NCBI GenBank assembly: GCA_903925985.1
Contig: CAIYHK010000219.1
Location: 1-8,856, forward strand
Direction of reading: 5' to 3'
Source of the DNA: an uncultured Actinomycetes bacterium
GTDB taxonomy: Bacteria; Actinomycetota; Acidimicrobiia; Acidimicrobiales; Ilumatobacteraceae
Length of the DNA stretch: 8,856 nt
In this document: positions 1-7,705 of the stretch, piece by piece
Layout: the number at the start of each line of letters is the position of its first letter
How positions within the stretch are numbered: the first letter of the stretch is position 1
The notes under the pieces: model-generated
The model's database searches: none
Told to the model about the DNA's origin: nothing
Seen by the model: the letters and a program-made list of their open reading frames with translations, nothing else
Position numbers and translations under genes: made by a program

Positions 1-723
1 AGTGTCAACTGCATCAACTGCTCGGGCCATCGCACTGGCGCCACCCATGTAGACCGGTTGATCTGTGGCGTGAGAGACGATTGCGTCCATCGCGCGCTTG
101 CAGATTGAATCAACGAGGTCCTCGCCCGTTGCCATCACGTTGATTTCACCAGACATCGATTTGCCCACGAGCGCATTTGAAAGATGCACAGTTGCTGCGC
201 CTAGGTGGGTTTGCCCCACACCATCAGGAAGCTCAATCGTGGCACTTTCAACCGAACCATTTGAGAGCACCACAACAACAGTTGCGTTAGACGCACTCAA
301 TCCGACCACTTGAACCGAGCGCATTACCGCTACTTCAGCTTTGGGCCCAACTGCAACAGCGGCATATTTGGTGAGGTCCGCAAGAAGGTGAGTTGTGTTC
401 TGAAGCAGTTCCTCAAGGCGGCCGTGTGTTGAATCAAAGAATGTGCCGACTTGTTGACGGGTCTGGGCATCAACACCACCCTGGGGAGCAATCTGGTCGA
501 CAAACAACCGGTACCCCTTGTCCGTGGGCACGCGCCCCGCAGAAGTGTGGGGCTGAGCAAGGTAACCATCTTGTTCAAGTGAAGCCATGTCGTTTCGAAC
601 CGTTGCAGGCGAAACCTTGATTCCTGAAACTTGGGCGATGTGCGATGAGCCAACAGGCTGAGCCGTGGCGATGTACTCCTGCACAACAGCCATCAGGATC
701 GCGGTCTTGCGCTCGTCCAACAT
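1..723 (-). CDS. hrcA: Heat-inducible transcription repressor HrcA (3' end cut by window edge)
   Basis: HrcA is a DNA-binding repressor that sits on CIRCE operators upstream of groES/groEL and dnaK-type operons and is itself helped to fold by GroEL. The frame is open for 241 codons to base 1. The start of the protein, MLDERKTAILMAVVQEYIAT, is typical of the family. It is followed by a winged helix-turn-helix (residues about 35-75) containing SPATVRNDMASLEQDGYL and the hallmark QPHTSAGRVPTDKGYRLF. The central GAF-like part includes LLADLTKYAAVAVGP (113-127) and VYMGGASAMAR (224-234). Family members are about 340 residues, so roughly 100 C-terminal residues lie outside the window. An in-frame ATG six bases further upstream (729) is equally possible. 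No good ribosome site is visible, and the gene begins only 5-11 bases after the photolyase stop, so translation is probably coupled to it. No CIRCE element is visible near the gene; promoter control would lie far upstream, at lepA. Confidence 0.95.
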   Translation of the reverse strand, partial: MLDERKTAILMAVVQEYIATAQPVGSSHIAQVSGIKVSPATVRNDMASLEQDGYLAQPHTSAGRVPTDKGYRLFVDQIAPQGGVDAQTRQQVGTFFDSTHGRLEELLQNTTHLLADLTKYAAVAVGPKAEVAVMRSVQVVGLSASNATVVVVLSNGSVESATIELPDGVGQTHLGAATVHLSNALVGKSMSGEINVMATGEDLVDSICKRAMDAIVSHATDQPVYMGGASAMARAVDAVDT

Positions 724-734
724 CGGCATTGAGT

Positions 735-2075
735 TTATTTGCCCGACACGATTTTGTATCTGCGAAGCGACTCATCTCGCTCCACGGAATGGTCCACTAT
801 CGGCGCTACATAACCCGAAGGGACACCCGCATCGGCTGTGGAAGGGGCGTGAATTGCTTGGCAGTCTTCGAGTTCTGGCACCCACCGACGGATGTAGTCC
901 CCTGGTGGGTCGAATTTTTCAGACTGCATCGTTGGGTTGAACACGCGGAAATAAGGAGCTGCATCTGTGCCCGTACCAGCTGTCCATTGCCAGCCGTGAT
1001 TGTTTGATGCCAAGTCACCATCAACAAGGTGACGCATGAAGTAACGCGCACCCCACTGCCACGGCAAGTGCAGATCCTTGACGAGGAAACTAGCCACGAT
1101 CATGCGAACCCGATTGTGCATCCAACCCGTGGCAAGTAGTTGGCGCATACCAGCATCAACAATCGGATAGCCAGTTCGGCCCGCGCACCACGCTTTGAAT
1201 CGCTCTTCGGCGATTGACCCTGTGTCATGCGGAAGAACGTTCATCTTTGCTTGCAAGTTTTCCCACGCTGTCTGTGGTTTGTTGAACAACACATCCGCAT
1301 AGAACTCGCGCCAACAGATCTCGCTGACAAAACTCTTGTTCACGTCATGCGGGTGAGATTCTGCGAGCAATTGGCGTGGATGAACCAAACCGAAACGAAG
1401 ATATGGCGACATCATGCTCGTGCCATCAATACCAGGCGAGTTTCGATTATCGGGATAGCCAGCGAGTGCAGTTCCAGAGAAAACATCCCATCGCTCCCAT
1501 GCAGCTTTCTCGCTTGCTATGGGAAGCGAATGAGGAGTCGTTTCGATGTCTGGCAGGTTTTCAGATGCAACACCTGTTGCCCAACATGCTTTTGGAGTCT
1601 CTATCGGATCTGCCCATCCAATATTCATCCAACGCTTGAAGTATGGCGTGAAAACAGCCAGCGGTGTGCCGTCATCTTTGAGCACCACCCCGGGATCAAC
1701 CGCATATGGCGATCCAATTCCTCGAAGCTTTACTCCGTGCTCTTTTAGGGCCGCAGCAACTTCTCCATCGCGTCGCCGACCGTATGGTGCGAAATCCTTC
1801 GCGCAATAAACCTCTGTAGCTCCGGTTGTGCGCGCCAATTCGGACAACACCTCAGCTGGCGCACCGGTCCGTAACACCAAAGAACCACTGAGCGATTCAT
1901 TCAGCGAACGCAACGCAGCAAATAGAAAATGTGTTCGGGGCGTAACGGGTCGGTCCATGAATTCAGGATCGAGAATGAACACTGGAATAACTTCACCGTG
2001 GGAGCATGCCGCAGCCAACGATGGGTTATCTGCCACGCGAAGGTCGCGGCGGAACCAGTGAATTGCCGTGCTCAC
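735..2075 (-). CDS. phr: Class I deoxyribodipyrimidine photolyase (cryptochrome/photolyase family)
   Basis: This is a light-driven FAD enzyme that splits UV-induced cyclobutane pyrimidine dimers in DNA. It has 446 residues, normal for class I enzymes. The N-terminal photolyase alpha/beta domain starts with [16 protein letters not shown] (5-20). The C-terminal FAD domain shows [12 protein letters not shown] (218-229), CWREFY (254-259, with the substrate-stacking Trp), [16 protein letters not shown] (298-313), GWMHNRVRM (317-325), and [13 protein letters not shown] (352-364) followed by [14 protein letters not shown] (368-381). N358 matches the FAD-N5 asparagine of bacterial photolyases. Trp339 and Trp362 match E. 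coli W359 and W382, but the position of E. coli W306 is Gly286. The GTG start at 2075 overlaps the transporter stop (GTGA) and gives the expected N-terminus; the frame is open upstream to an ATG at 2150, but that would run into the transporter gene. It is probably a repair enzyme rather than a signalling cryptochrome, but the sequence alone cannot exclude a (6-4) or signalling role. Confidence 0.95.
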   Translation of the reverse strand: MSTAIHWFRRDLRVADNPSLAAACSHGEVIPVFILDPEFMDRPVTPRTHFLFAALRSLNESLSGSLVLRTGAPAEVLSELARTTGATEVYCAKDFAPYGRRRDGEVAAALKEHGVKLRGIGSPYAVDPGVVLKDDGTPLAVFTPYFKRWMNIGWADPIETPKACWATGVASENLPDIETTPHSLPIASEKAAWERWDVFSGTALAGYPDNRNSPGIDGTSMMSPYLRFGLVHPRQLLAESHPHDVNKSFVSEICWREFYADVLFNKPQTAWENLQAKMNVLPHDTGSIAEERFKAWCAGRTGYPIVDAGMRQLLATGWMHNRVRMIVASFLVKDLHLPWQWGARYFMRHLVDGDLASNNHGWQWTAGTGTDAAPYFRVFNPTMQSEKFDPPGDYIRRWVPELEDCQAIHAPSTADAGVPSGYVAPIVDHSVERDESLRRYKIVSGK

Positions 2076-3277
2076 TTCACCACGTCCGTTCTGAATGTCA
2101 ACCATGCCATGCAAGCAAAGGTTATGACCCCGCCGTAGCCAAGCGACCACTCAACACTCACATGATCTGCCACCCAGCCAGTTATTGGGCCACCAATCGG
2201 AGTTGAACCCAGAAATGCCACGGCAACGAGTGCAAGCATCCGGCTGCGCATGTCGGGAGGAGCGTCGTATTGCGAGATCGAGTTGCTGGCCGCAACAAAC
2301 GCTGCGCCACCAGCACCAAGTGGCAGTGCCGCAATGAATGCAAGAGGCAGATTCGGCGCCCACGCCATTGAGATGTTCCCTACTGCCAGCATGACCCCAG
2401 CGAGGGTGAACCACTTGTATGTGAGCGTGTGCTGCTTTGCACCGACCAATGCACCGAGCAGACTTCCGAAACTCACCGCGGCCAACAACCAACCGTAAGC
2501 GTCGGGGGAATCCCATCGTTGATCAGCGAGTTTGGGAAGCGACACGTTGTAGTTGAAAGCAAATGTGGCAACCACGGAGAAAGTAACGAAAACCGGAAAC
2601 AGTTCTGAGTGGCCACGCACATATCGAAATGCGTCGCGCACCGGAGTGCCACCAGGTGGTGCTGGAGGTGTGCGGTAGAGCTTGCGTTCGTCAATTGCCG
2701 CAATCGAGCCAATCAATGCGGCAAATGAAACACCATTGCCAAAGAACAGCCATCCAGGCCCGAGTGGTCCGATCAATAACGCCGCCAACGCCGGACCAAA
2801 GATGCGTGACCCGGTCATCACTGCCGTGTTCAGTGACATTGCATTTGAAATGTCATCTTTCTCCACGAGTTCAATCACAAGCCCGCGTCGGGCTGGGTTA
2901 TCAATTGCACTGACCACGCCAAGAAATAGCGACAGCAGGTAAACCGCAGGCGCATTTACGTTTCCAATTAACACCATCCCGGCCAGAAGGAACGCCTGCA
3001 ACGCCATGCCCGCTTGCGTGATCATTGTTAATCGGCGCCGATTCACACGATCAGCAATTGCCCCCGCCCAAATGCCAAGGAGCAACATCGGTAGAAACTG
3101 AGCGGCAGCGTTCACACCGAGCGTGGTTGCATCGCCGGTCAATTCATACAAGAGAACTGAAGTGGCGGTCAGCTGCATCCACGAGCCGACATTGGAAATC
3201 ATCAACCCAAAAAAGAAGAGCTGTGCATTGCGATGCTTGAGGGACCTGAAGGTGGCGCCGGAATCCGACACGGTCAA
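2072..3277 (-). CDS. Major facilitator superfamily exporter (MFS_3 / EntS-like type)
   Basis: This is a 401-residue inner-membrane protein with about 12 predicted helices arranged as two halves of six. Segments are visible around residues 18-45, 55-75, 85-105, 110-125, 150-198, 225-245, 262-280, 288-305, 311-331 and 347-395. The MFS signature after helix 2 is [15 protein letters not shown] (68-82). The [16 protein letters not shown] stretch (123-138) is typical of the MFS_3 exporter group, which contains enterobactin exporter EntS and various proton-coupled drug or metabolite pumps. The substrate cannot be told from sequence. The ATG overlaps the lepA stop (ATGA), and the stop overlaps the phr GTG (GTGA), so it should be translated as part of a lepA-MFS-phr-hrcA message. 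A transporter at this site is not part of the common actinobacterial lepA-hrcA neighbourhood. Confidence 0.88.
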   Translation of the reverse strand: MTVSDSGATFRSLKHRNAQLFFFGLMISNVGSWMQLTATSVLLYELTGDATTLGVNAAAQFLPMLLLGIWAGAIADRVNRRRLTMITQAGMALQAFLLAGMVLIGNVNAPAVYLLSLFLGVVSAIDNPARRGLVIELVEKDDISNAMSLNTAVMTGSRIFGPALAALLIGPLGPGWLFFGNGVSFAALIGSIAAIDERKLYRTPPAPPGGTPVRDAFRYVRGHSELFPVFVTFSVVATFAFNYNVSLPKLADQRWDSPDAYGWLLAAVSFGSLLGALVGAKQHTLTYKWFTLAGVMLAVGNISMAWAPNLPLAFIAALPLGAGGAAFVAASNSISQYDAPPDMRSRMLALVAVAFLGSTPIGGPITGWVADHVSVEWSLGYGGVITFACMAWLTFRTDVVK

Positions 3278-5058
3278 TCGTCCAATTTGAGGGCAGAGAT
3301 GAACACATCGCCTGGAATTTCCACGCGACCAATTGCTTTCATCTTCTTTTTGCCTTCCTTTTGCTTCTCCAGCAGTTTGCGCTTACGCGTGATGTCGCCG
3401 CCGTAGCACTTAGCGAGAACATCTTTACGCTTGGCCTTCACGGTCTCGCGTGAAATCACTTTGCCGCCAATAGCCGCTTGGATCGGCACGTCAAACATCT
3501 GCCGTGGGATTAGCTCTTTCAACTTCTCACACATCCGACGCCCGTAGTCAAAGGCTTTGTCACGATGCACGATCGTGCTGAATGCGTCAGCTGGCTGTCC
3601 GTTGAGCAACAAGTCAACCTTCACCAGATTGCTTTCGCGGTAGCCAGAGAGTTCGTAGTCCAATGATGCATAACCCTGTGATCGACTCTTCATTTGGTCA
3701 AAGAAATCAACCACAACTTCCGCAAGTGGAACTTGGTAGTGCATCTCAACCCGCTCAGGTGAGAGATATTCGAGCTTGCCGAGTTCACCACGACGCGATT
3801 GGCACAGATCCATGAGCGTGCCGGTGTATTCCTTTGGCGTGATGATGCTCACACGGAAATAAGGCTCTTCAATGTGCTGGATATTCTGCGTTGGTGGCAG
3901 GTCAGCAGGGTTATCAACAATTTCAATATCGCCATTGGTCTTGCGCACGCGATATTCAACTGAAGGAGCCGTCGCAATCAACGCGAGGTTGAATTCGCGC
4001 TCGAGGCGCTCTTTCACAATCTCCATGTGCAACAAACCAAGGAACCCACATCGGAATCCAAATCCAAGAGCGCCTGATGTTTCTGGTTCGTAAGTGATTG
4101 AAGCATCGTTGAGTTTCAACTTTTCGATGCTCTCGCGCAACAACTCAAAGTCGTCACCATCGATTGGGTAAAGCCCACAGAAAACCATCGGCTTTGGATC
4201 CTGGTATCCGGGCAGCGGTTCCGAGGCCTGACGGCTCAACATGGTTACGGTCTCACCACTTCGCGCCTCGCCAACATCTTTGATGCCAGCGATCAGATAT
4301 CCCACTTCTCCGGGACCGAGTTCTGCCACGGGAGTTGGTGTGGGTCGACGCACACCAATTTCAACTGCATCCTGAGTTGCATTGGCGTTCATGAACTGCA
4401 GTTTTGATCCCGCAGTGAGGGTGCCGTTCATAACACGAATGCTTGAAACAACGCCACGATATTGGTCGTACTGGGAATCGAAGATGAGCGCCTGCAGAGG
4501 AGCATCGGCATCACCCTTCGGCGCAGGAATGCGATCAAGCACCGCATCCAGAAGTAGATCGACTCCTTCGCCAGTCTTGGCTGAAATTCGAAGAATATCT
4601 TCAGCGGGAATTCCGAGCACCGTTTCAATTTCCATCGCGTAGCGATCTGGGTCTGCGGCAGGAAGGTCGATCTTGTTGAGTGCTGCCACGATCTCAAGGT
4701 CATGCTCCAGCGCGAGATAACAGTTAGCAAGGGTTTGTGCTTCGATGCCTTGGGCAGCGTCGACCACGAGTACGACTCCCTCGCACGCCGCCAGTGATCG
4801 GCTCACCTCGTATCCAAAGTCAACGTGACCGGGTGTGTCAATTAGGTGAAAGGTATGACCCTTCCACTCCACCCGCACGTTTTGCGCCTTGATCGTGATC
4901 CCACGCTCGCGCTCGAGGTCCATTGAGTCGAGATACTGGGCCCTCATTTCGCGCGCGTCAACAGCCTTCGTGAGCTCCAAAATGCGGTCAGAGAGTGTCG
5001 ACTTCCCATGGTCGATATGCGCAATGATCGAGAAGTTGCGGATTTTGGCCAGATCCAT
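3274..5058 (-). CDS. lepA: Elongation factor 4 (LepA), ribosomal GTPase
   Basis: LepA is a translational GTPase that binds the ribosome, can back-translocate it, and assists initiation or ribosome assembly under ionic stress. Counting from ATG 5058 the protein has 594 residues, as in most bacteria. All GTPase motifs are present: P-loop AHIDHGKST (13-21), switch I RGITIKAQ (52-59), DTPGH (74-78), NKID (128-131) and SAKTG (158-162). EF-G-like domains follow ([25 protein letters not shown] region), and the LepA-specific C-terminal domain ends with [26 protein letters not shown] and the [11 protein letters not shown] tail. The frame is open further upstream with GTG codons at 5139 and 5082. I chose ATG 5058 because family similarity begins at [14 protein letters not shown], although some actinobacterial LepA proteins carry N-terminal extensions. 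It is the first gene of the leftward unit, transcribed away from rpsT. Confidence 0.97.
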   Translation of the reverse strand: MDLAKIRNFSIIAHIDHGKSTLSDRILELTKAVDAREMRAQYLDSMDLERERGITIKAQNVRVEWKGHTFHLIDTPGHVDFGYEVSRSLAACEGVVLVVDAAQGIEAQTLANCYLALEHDLEIVAALNKIDLPAADPDRYAMEIETVLGIPAEDILRISAKTGEGVDLLLDAVLDRIPAPKGDADAPLQALIFDSQYDQYRGVVSSIRVMNGTLTAGSKLQFMNANATQDAVEIGVRRPTPTPVAELGPGEVGYLIAGIKDVGEARSGETVTMLSRQASEPLPGYQDPKPMVFCGLYPIDGDDFELLRESIEKLKLNDASITYEPETSGALGFGFRCGFLGLLHMEIVKERLEREFNLALIATAPSVEYRVRKTNGDIEIVDNPADLPPTQNIQHIEEPYFRVSIITPKEYTGTLMDLCQSRRGELGKLEYLSPERVEMHYQVPLAEVVVDFFDQMKSRSQGYASLDYELSGYRESNLVKVDLLLNGQPADAFSTIVHRDKAFDYGRRMCEKLKELIPRQMFDVPIQAAIGGKVISRETVKAKRKDVLAKCYGGDITRKRKLLEKQKEGKKKMKAIGRVEIPGDVFISALKLDD

Positions 5059-5080
5059 GAGTTCATTCAGCCTAGTTGCC

Positions 5081-5097
5081 ACCCTTGTAAATAGGGT
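5081..5097. repeat. Short inverted repeat upstream of lepA
   Basis: ACCCT and AGGGT form perfect 5-base arms around the 7-base centre TGTAAAT. The repeat lies 23 bases before the chosen lepA ATG, so it would fall in the promoter or leader of lepA. If lepA instead starts at GTG 5139 it is coding. On the minus strand a weak TAGGCT -10-like hexamer (5069-5074) follows it, placing a start site only a few bases before ATG 5058, but no convincing -35 is seen. It could be a regulator site or chance. Confidence 0.25.
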
Positions 5098-5129
5098 TCC
5101 TGAGCGCTTTTGCGTCTCATCTTCGTGGG

Positions 5130-5159
5130 TTGGGCTCACAGAGTGCTTCTTGCTAGCCT
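5130..5159 (+). promoter_or_regulatory. Putative sigma-A-type promoter of rpsT
   Basis: TTGGGC (5130-5135) is followed after 18 bases by TAGCCT (5154-5159). The -10 fits the actinobacterial TANNNT pattern and is preceded by TG in an extended -10 position (TGCTAGCCT). The start site would fall near 5166, leaving a leader of about 60 bases before rpsT. The whole 5059-5226 gap separates divergent lepA and rpsT, so a rightward promoter is required somewhere here. This is the best candidate found by eye. Confidence 0.45.
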
Positions 5160-5179
5160 TTCAAGGCTCCCAAATAAGG

Positions 5180-5191
5180 GAAAACGTTTTC
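5180..5191. promoter_or_regulatory. 12-base perfect palindrome in rpsT leader, LacI-family operator-like
   Basis: GAAAACGTTTTC is a perfect dyad with a central CG, the general form of LacI/GalR/PurR-family operators. It lies about 14 bases downstream of the predicted rpsT start site and 36 bases before the GTG start codon. In RNA it would be a self-complementary segment rather than a good hairpin, because there is no loop. A DNA-level operator or a chance AT-rich palindrome are the alternatives. Confidence 0.3.
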
Positions 5192-5211
5192 ATTCCATCC
5201 GGACCAACACC

Positions 5212-5217
5212 GAGAGG
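5212..5217 (+). promoter_or_regulatory. Ribosome binding site deciding the GTG start of rpsT
   Basis: GAGAGG lies 9 bases before GTG 5227, a suitable Shine-Dalgarno distance. It is only directly adjacent to the in-frame TTG at 5218, far too close to serve that codon, so GTG 5227 is favoured as the start. Confidence 0.65.
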
Positions 5218-5226
5218 TTGCCAGCA

Positions 5227-5481
5227 GTGGCGAATATCAAGAGTCAGAAAAAGCGAGTTCTTACCAACGCAAAGCGCGAAGAGCGCAACAAAGCGGTAAA
5301 GAGCGAATTGAAGACCCGCACCAAGAAGGCTCTTAGTAGCGCGGGTTCAGAGAATGCTGACGCAGATCTTCGTACTGCAGTGAAGCGCCTCGACATGGCA
5401 GCAGCCAAAGGTGTGATTCACAAGAATGAGGCCGCGCGCCGTAAGAGCCGCCTCATGAAGAAGCTCAACGCTTCGAAGTAA
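5227..5481 (+). CDS. rpsT: 30S ribosomal protein S20
   Basis: S20 is a small-subunit protein that binds 16S rRNA early in assembly. The 84-residue product starts with (M)ANIKSQKKRVLTNAKREERN, the family hallmark. It is very Lys/Arg-rich and ends with GVIHKNEAARRKSRLMKKL, as expected for the C-terminal helix; the length is normal. The GTG start is chosen because it yields the conserved ANIKS N-terminus and has GAGAGG nine bases upstream. The reading frame is open upstream to an ATG at 5110, but that part has no similarity to S20. It is the only housekeeping gene on the plus strand here and is divergent from lepA. Its last 17 bases overlap the end of holA tail to tail, leaving no dedicated terminator between the two. 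Confidence 0.97.
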   Translation: MANIKSQKKRVLTNAKREERNKAVKSELKTRTKKALSSAGSENADADLRTAVKRLDMAAAKGVIHKNEAARRKSRLMKKLNASK

Positions 5482-6487
5482 CTCTTCGCCCTTGGCTCTT
5501 AGCCGCTGGTGGCGATAAGCGCGCAAGTCGCGCTACCAAAACTTCTAGGACGAGGTTGTCGTCCCAATCTTTTCCTCCGCGCAGATCGATATCGGCTTCA
5601 GCGAGTAATTCGATAGCGCGGAAAACTCCCTCGCTTCCAAGCCTGCGTTGCTGTGACCAGATTTTCTCGGCACGAAAACCTTTCTTGCCGGTCAGATACT
5701 CAACGTCGTCCATATTCGATACAACTGCCCCATCGAGTTGGAGCATTGGCTCGTAGTGTCCGCGCAGGATCGCCATGATCTGCATCGCAGCATAAGCATT
5801 CCCGGCAAGCATGCGAGCAAGCATCATGAGAGCTTTACGAGTATCACCATTGTCGATCGGGTCGGTTAGATCCCAAGGCGCCACCGAGCCAGCGGCTCCA
5901 AGAAAAGGCGCGATGTCTTCGGCGGAAAGTTTTGCTTTGACCCCAAAGGTGGATTTCAAAGTGTCAATCACGCTCATCAATCGGCCCGGCTCGTTACCGA
6001 TCCAGCTCATCACCGCAGCAATCGCACCTGGCTCGTACTTCAAACCCGCATGACTGAATTGCTCCTCGACCCACACCGATCGATCCTTTTGCCGATCAGG
6101 AACTTTGGTGGCGATCTCAACACCACCCACTCCCTTAAAGGCATCAGTGAATGCCTTGGCCAATCGACCACCTTGCGACACGAATACTGCCTCGACCGTG
6201 GGATCAATGTCGGGGAGCATTGCTGCGATGGAGCCGAGTTCGGCGGCGGTTGGCGCCTGGAGATTACGCACAAGCACAATTCGTAATGGTGTGAGGAATG
6301 CTGGAGTGGCGAGTGACGCAATAACCAGATTGACTGCATGCTCTCGCTCATCGATTGTGTCCGCGCCCAGATCTAGGTCTTCGAGCACGGATGCGGTGTC
6401 GTTTTCGCCTGCCAAGGTGGCAACGGTTTGAGTGATTTGGGCGCTGATGAGACTTGGGTCATCGCCCGTGATCAGATGAACCGGCAT
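5465..6487 (-). CDS. holA: DNA polymerase III, delta subunit
   Basis: Delta is the clamp-opening wrench of the clamp-loader complex: it binds the beta sliding clamp and opens it during loading. The protein has 340 residues, normal for the family. Recognisable parts are the N-terminal PVHLITGDDPSLI, the LATPAFLTPLRIVLVRNL strand-helix region (about 59-76), SWIGNEPGRLMSVIDTL in the AAA+ lid region, and a C-terminal collar domain with ALMMLARMLAGNAYAAMQIMAILRGHYEPML and LLAEADIDLRGGKD. As usual for delta it carries the AAA+ fold without a Walker A motif, so it does not hydrolyse ATP. The ATG start has CGAGAG about 9 bases upstream. The gene follows comEC by 28 bases on the same strand and probably shares its transcript, and it ends inside the 3' end of rpsT. 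Confidence 0.95.
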   Translation of the reverse strand: MPVHLITGDDPSLISAQITQTVATLAGENDTASVLEDLDLGADTIDEREHAVNLVIASLATPAFLTPLRIVLVRNLQAPTAAELGSIAAMLPDIDPTVEAVFVSQGGRLAKAFTDAFKGVGGVEIATKVPDRQKDRSVWVEEQFSHAGLKYEPGAIAAVMSWIGNEPGRLMSVIDTLKSTFGVKAKLSAEDIAPFLGAAGSVAPWDLTDPIDNGDTRKALMMLARMLAGNAYAAMQIMAILRGHYEPMLQLDGAVVSNMDDVEYLTGKKGFRAEKIWSQQRRLGSEGVFRAIELLAEADIDLRGGKDWDDNLVLEVLVARLARLSPPAAKSQGRRVTSKR

Positions 6488-6515
6488 GCTTCAACTCTCG
6501 CACATGGGTGTCTCC

Positions 6516-7667
6516 TCACAATGAAAACAACCGCGCAATTAGTGCGATCCATGCAACGGCAAACTCAACTGGATACATAACAATTGACGCAATTGATTCT
6601 GGGCCCAGCCCGGCAATAAGCCCGAGTGGAAACCCGACCAACATCACCAATCCCGCCACTGGGACTGTGAGCATGTTGGCAAAGACACCAAGTGGCGCCA
6701 ACTGCCCAAAGTAGAAAAGGCTCACCGGAAGTGTGGCTACCTGGGCAGCGAGGGTTGCAGCAAGCAACTCGGCAATACGGTTACCAGGAATCCGATCTGC
6801 GATCGGCTTGGCGAGTGTGCATATACCCAGTGACGCCGACACCGATAACCACCAACCTGGTGACCATGCAAGCAACGGATCAACCAACAGCAACACGGCA
6901 ACACATGCAGCCAGTGCGCCCAAGGTGCGTACGTGTTGACCCCGCATGTATCCGTGCGCACTGATCAAGGACATTCCAGCAGCACGCAAGACAGAGGGCT
7001 CAGCACGAGTTAGGAGAACGAACCACCCAACGATGAGCAGAGTTGCCACCATTCGACGCCGTGGTGCGAGTCGCACCAACAACGGGGCGAACACCGAAAG
7101 AATAAACGCAACGTTTTGGCCTGAGACCGCGGTGAGATGCGACATACCAGCATTACGAAAATCCGCAATCATTTCCTGCGACTGGTTGCGATCATCGCCG
7201 ATAACCAAACCCGTAAACAGGGCGGCATTCGCCGGAGACATTGACTCCGCACCTTCAGAGATCGCGCGCCTCACATTGTTGGCACTGCGAGCCAAAGGAG
7301 AGCCCGCGTGTACCCGCTCATCAATGGCGTCTACTTCAATCCGACCGACAACATGACGTGCCGCGAGATAACCCGGGGCACCAGGAGTTGTCCTGCCATG
7401 AAGATAAACCCACTCCCCTGCCAATGCTCGTGACACACGCCCTGCACTGGATCCGTATAGGTAGGCAACGAATCGTTGGCCACGGATTTCAAATATGACT
7501 CGTGTTGATTGACCCGGCTCAGGATCAGTCACGAGCTTGGCAACACCAGCAAAATCGAAGCTTGAAACATTTCGGAGTTCTTTCCATTCGGATTTGGCTA
7601 GCAGTGCGAATAATGCGGACCAAACAGCAACACCACAAACCACATAACGAACCACACGTACGCGCAT
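6516..7667 (-). CDS. comEC: ComEC/Rec2-type DNA-uptake channel protein, short form without beta-lactamase domain
   Basis: ComEC forms the inner-membrane channel that passes single-stranded DNA during natural transformation. The product has 383 residues. It has one N-terminal membrane helix (about 7-24), a partial OB-fold-like periplasmic region (about 35-120), then the Competence-domain helices. Core motifs are AGMSHLTAVSGQNVAF (173-188), EPSVLRAAGMS (223-233), DPLLAWSPGWWLSVSASLGI (263-282) and FGQLAPLGVFANMLTVPVAGL (320-340). Full ComEC proteins of about 700-800 residues add a C-terminal metallo-beta-lactamase domain. Here the frame stops at the end of the membrane domain and holA starts 28 bases later, so that domain is absent rather than frameshifted. 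Similar short forms occur in other actinobacteria (established for mycobacteria). ATG 7667 lacks an obvious ribosome site. comEA lies upstream on the same strand but is separated by an opposite-strand gene. Confidence 0.92.
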   Translation of the reverse strand: MRVRVVRYVVCGVAVWSALFALLAKSEWKELRNVSSFDFAGVAKLVTDPEPGQSTRVIFEIRGQRFVAYLYGSSAGRVSRALAGEWVYLHGRTTPGAPGYLAARHVVGRIEVDAIDERVHAGSPLARSANNVRRAISEGAESMSPANAALFTGLVIGDDRNQSQEMIADFRNAGMSHLTAVSGQNVAFILSVFAPLLVRLAPRRRMVATLLIVGWFVLLTRAEPSVLRAAGMSLISAHGYMRGQHVRTLGALAACVAVLLLVDPLLAWSPGWWLSVSASLGICTLAKPIADRIPGNRIAELLAATLAAQVATLPVSLFYFGQLAPLGVFANMLTVPVAGLVMLVGFPLGLIAGLGPESIASIVMYPVEFAVAWIALIARLFSL

Positions 7668-7693
7668 GTCGGTTTTCAGTGGGTCAACACAAA

Positions 7694-7699
7694 TAGAGT
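7694..7699 (+). promoter_or_regulatory. Possible -10 box for leaderless transcription of the membrane-protein gene
   Basis: TAGAGT matches TANNNT and ends six bases before ATG 7706, so a start site seven bases downstream would fall on the A of the start codon. No ribosome site precedes that ATG, which fits a leaderless mRNA, a common form in actinobacteria. No clear -35 is visible, so support is weak. Confidence 0.25.
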
Positions 7700-7705
7700 C
7701 GAGTC

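Noticed and set aside
1227..1748. 173-codon plus-strand open frame opposite phr
   Set aside because: It lies wholly antisense to conserved photolyase motifs and its translation has no recognisable family character.
5141..5149. GAGTGCTTC resembling one half of a CIRCE element (HrcA operator)
   Set aside because: No partner TTAGCACTC half is found nine bases upstream; the matching stretch reads TCGTGGGTT.
5474..5488. CGAAG-TAACT-CTTCG small hairpin over the rpsT stop codon
   Set aside because: The five-base stem without a U-tract is too weak, and it falls in overlapping coding sequence.
5518..5534. AGCGCG-CAAGT-CGCGCT hairpin downstream of rpsT as a terminator
   Set aside because: No T-run follows on either strand, and the sequence is explained by the LVARLARLS codons at the end of holA.
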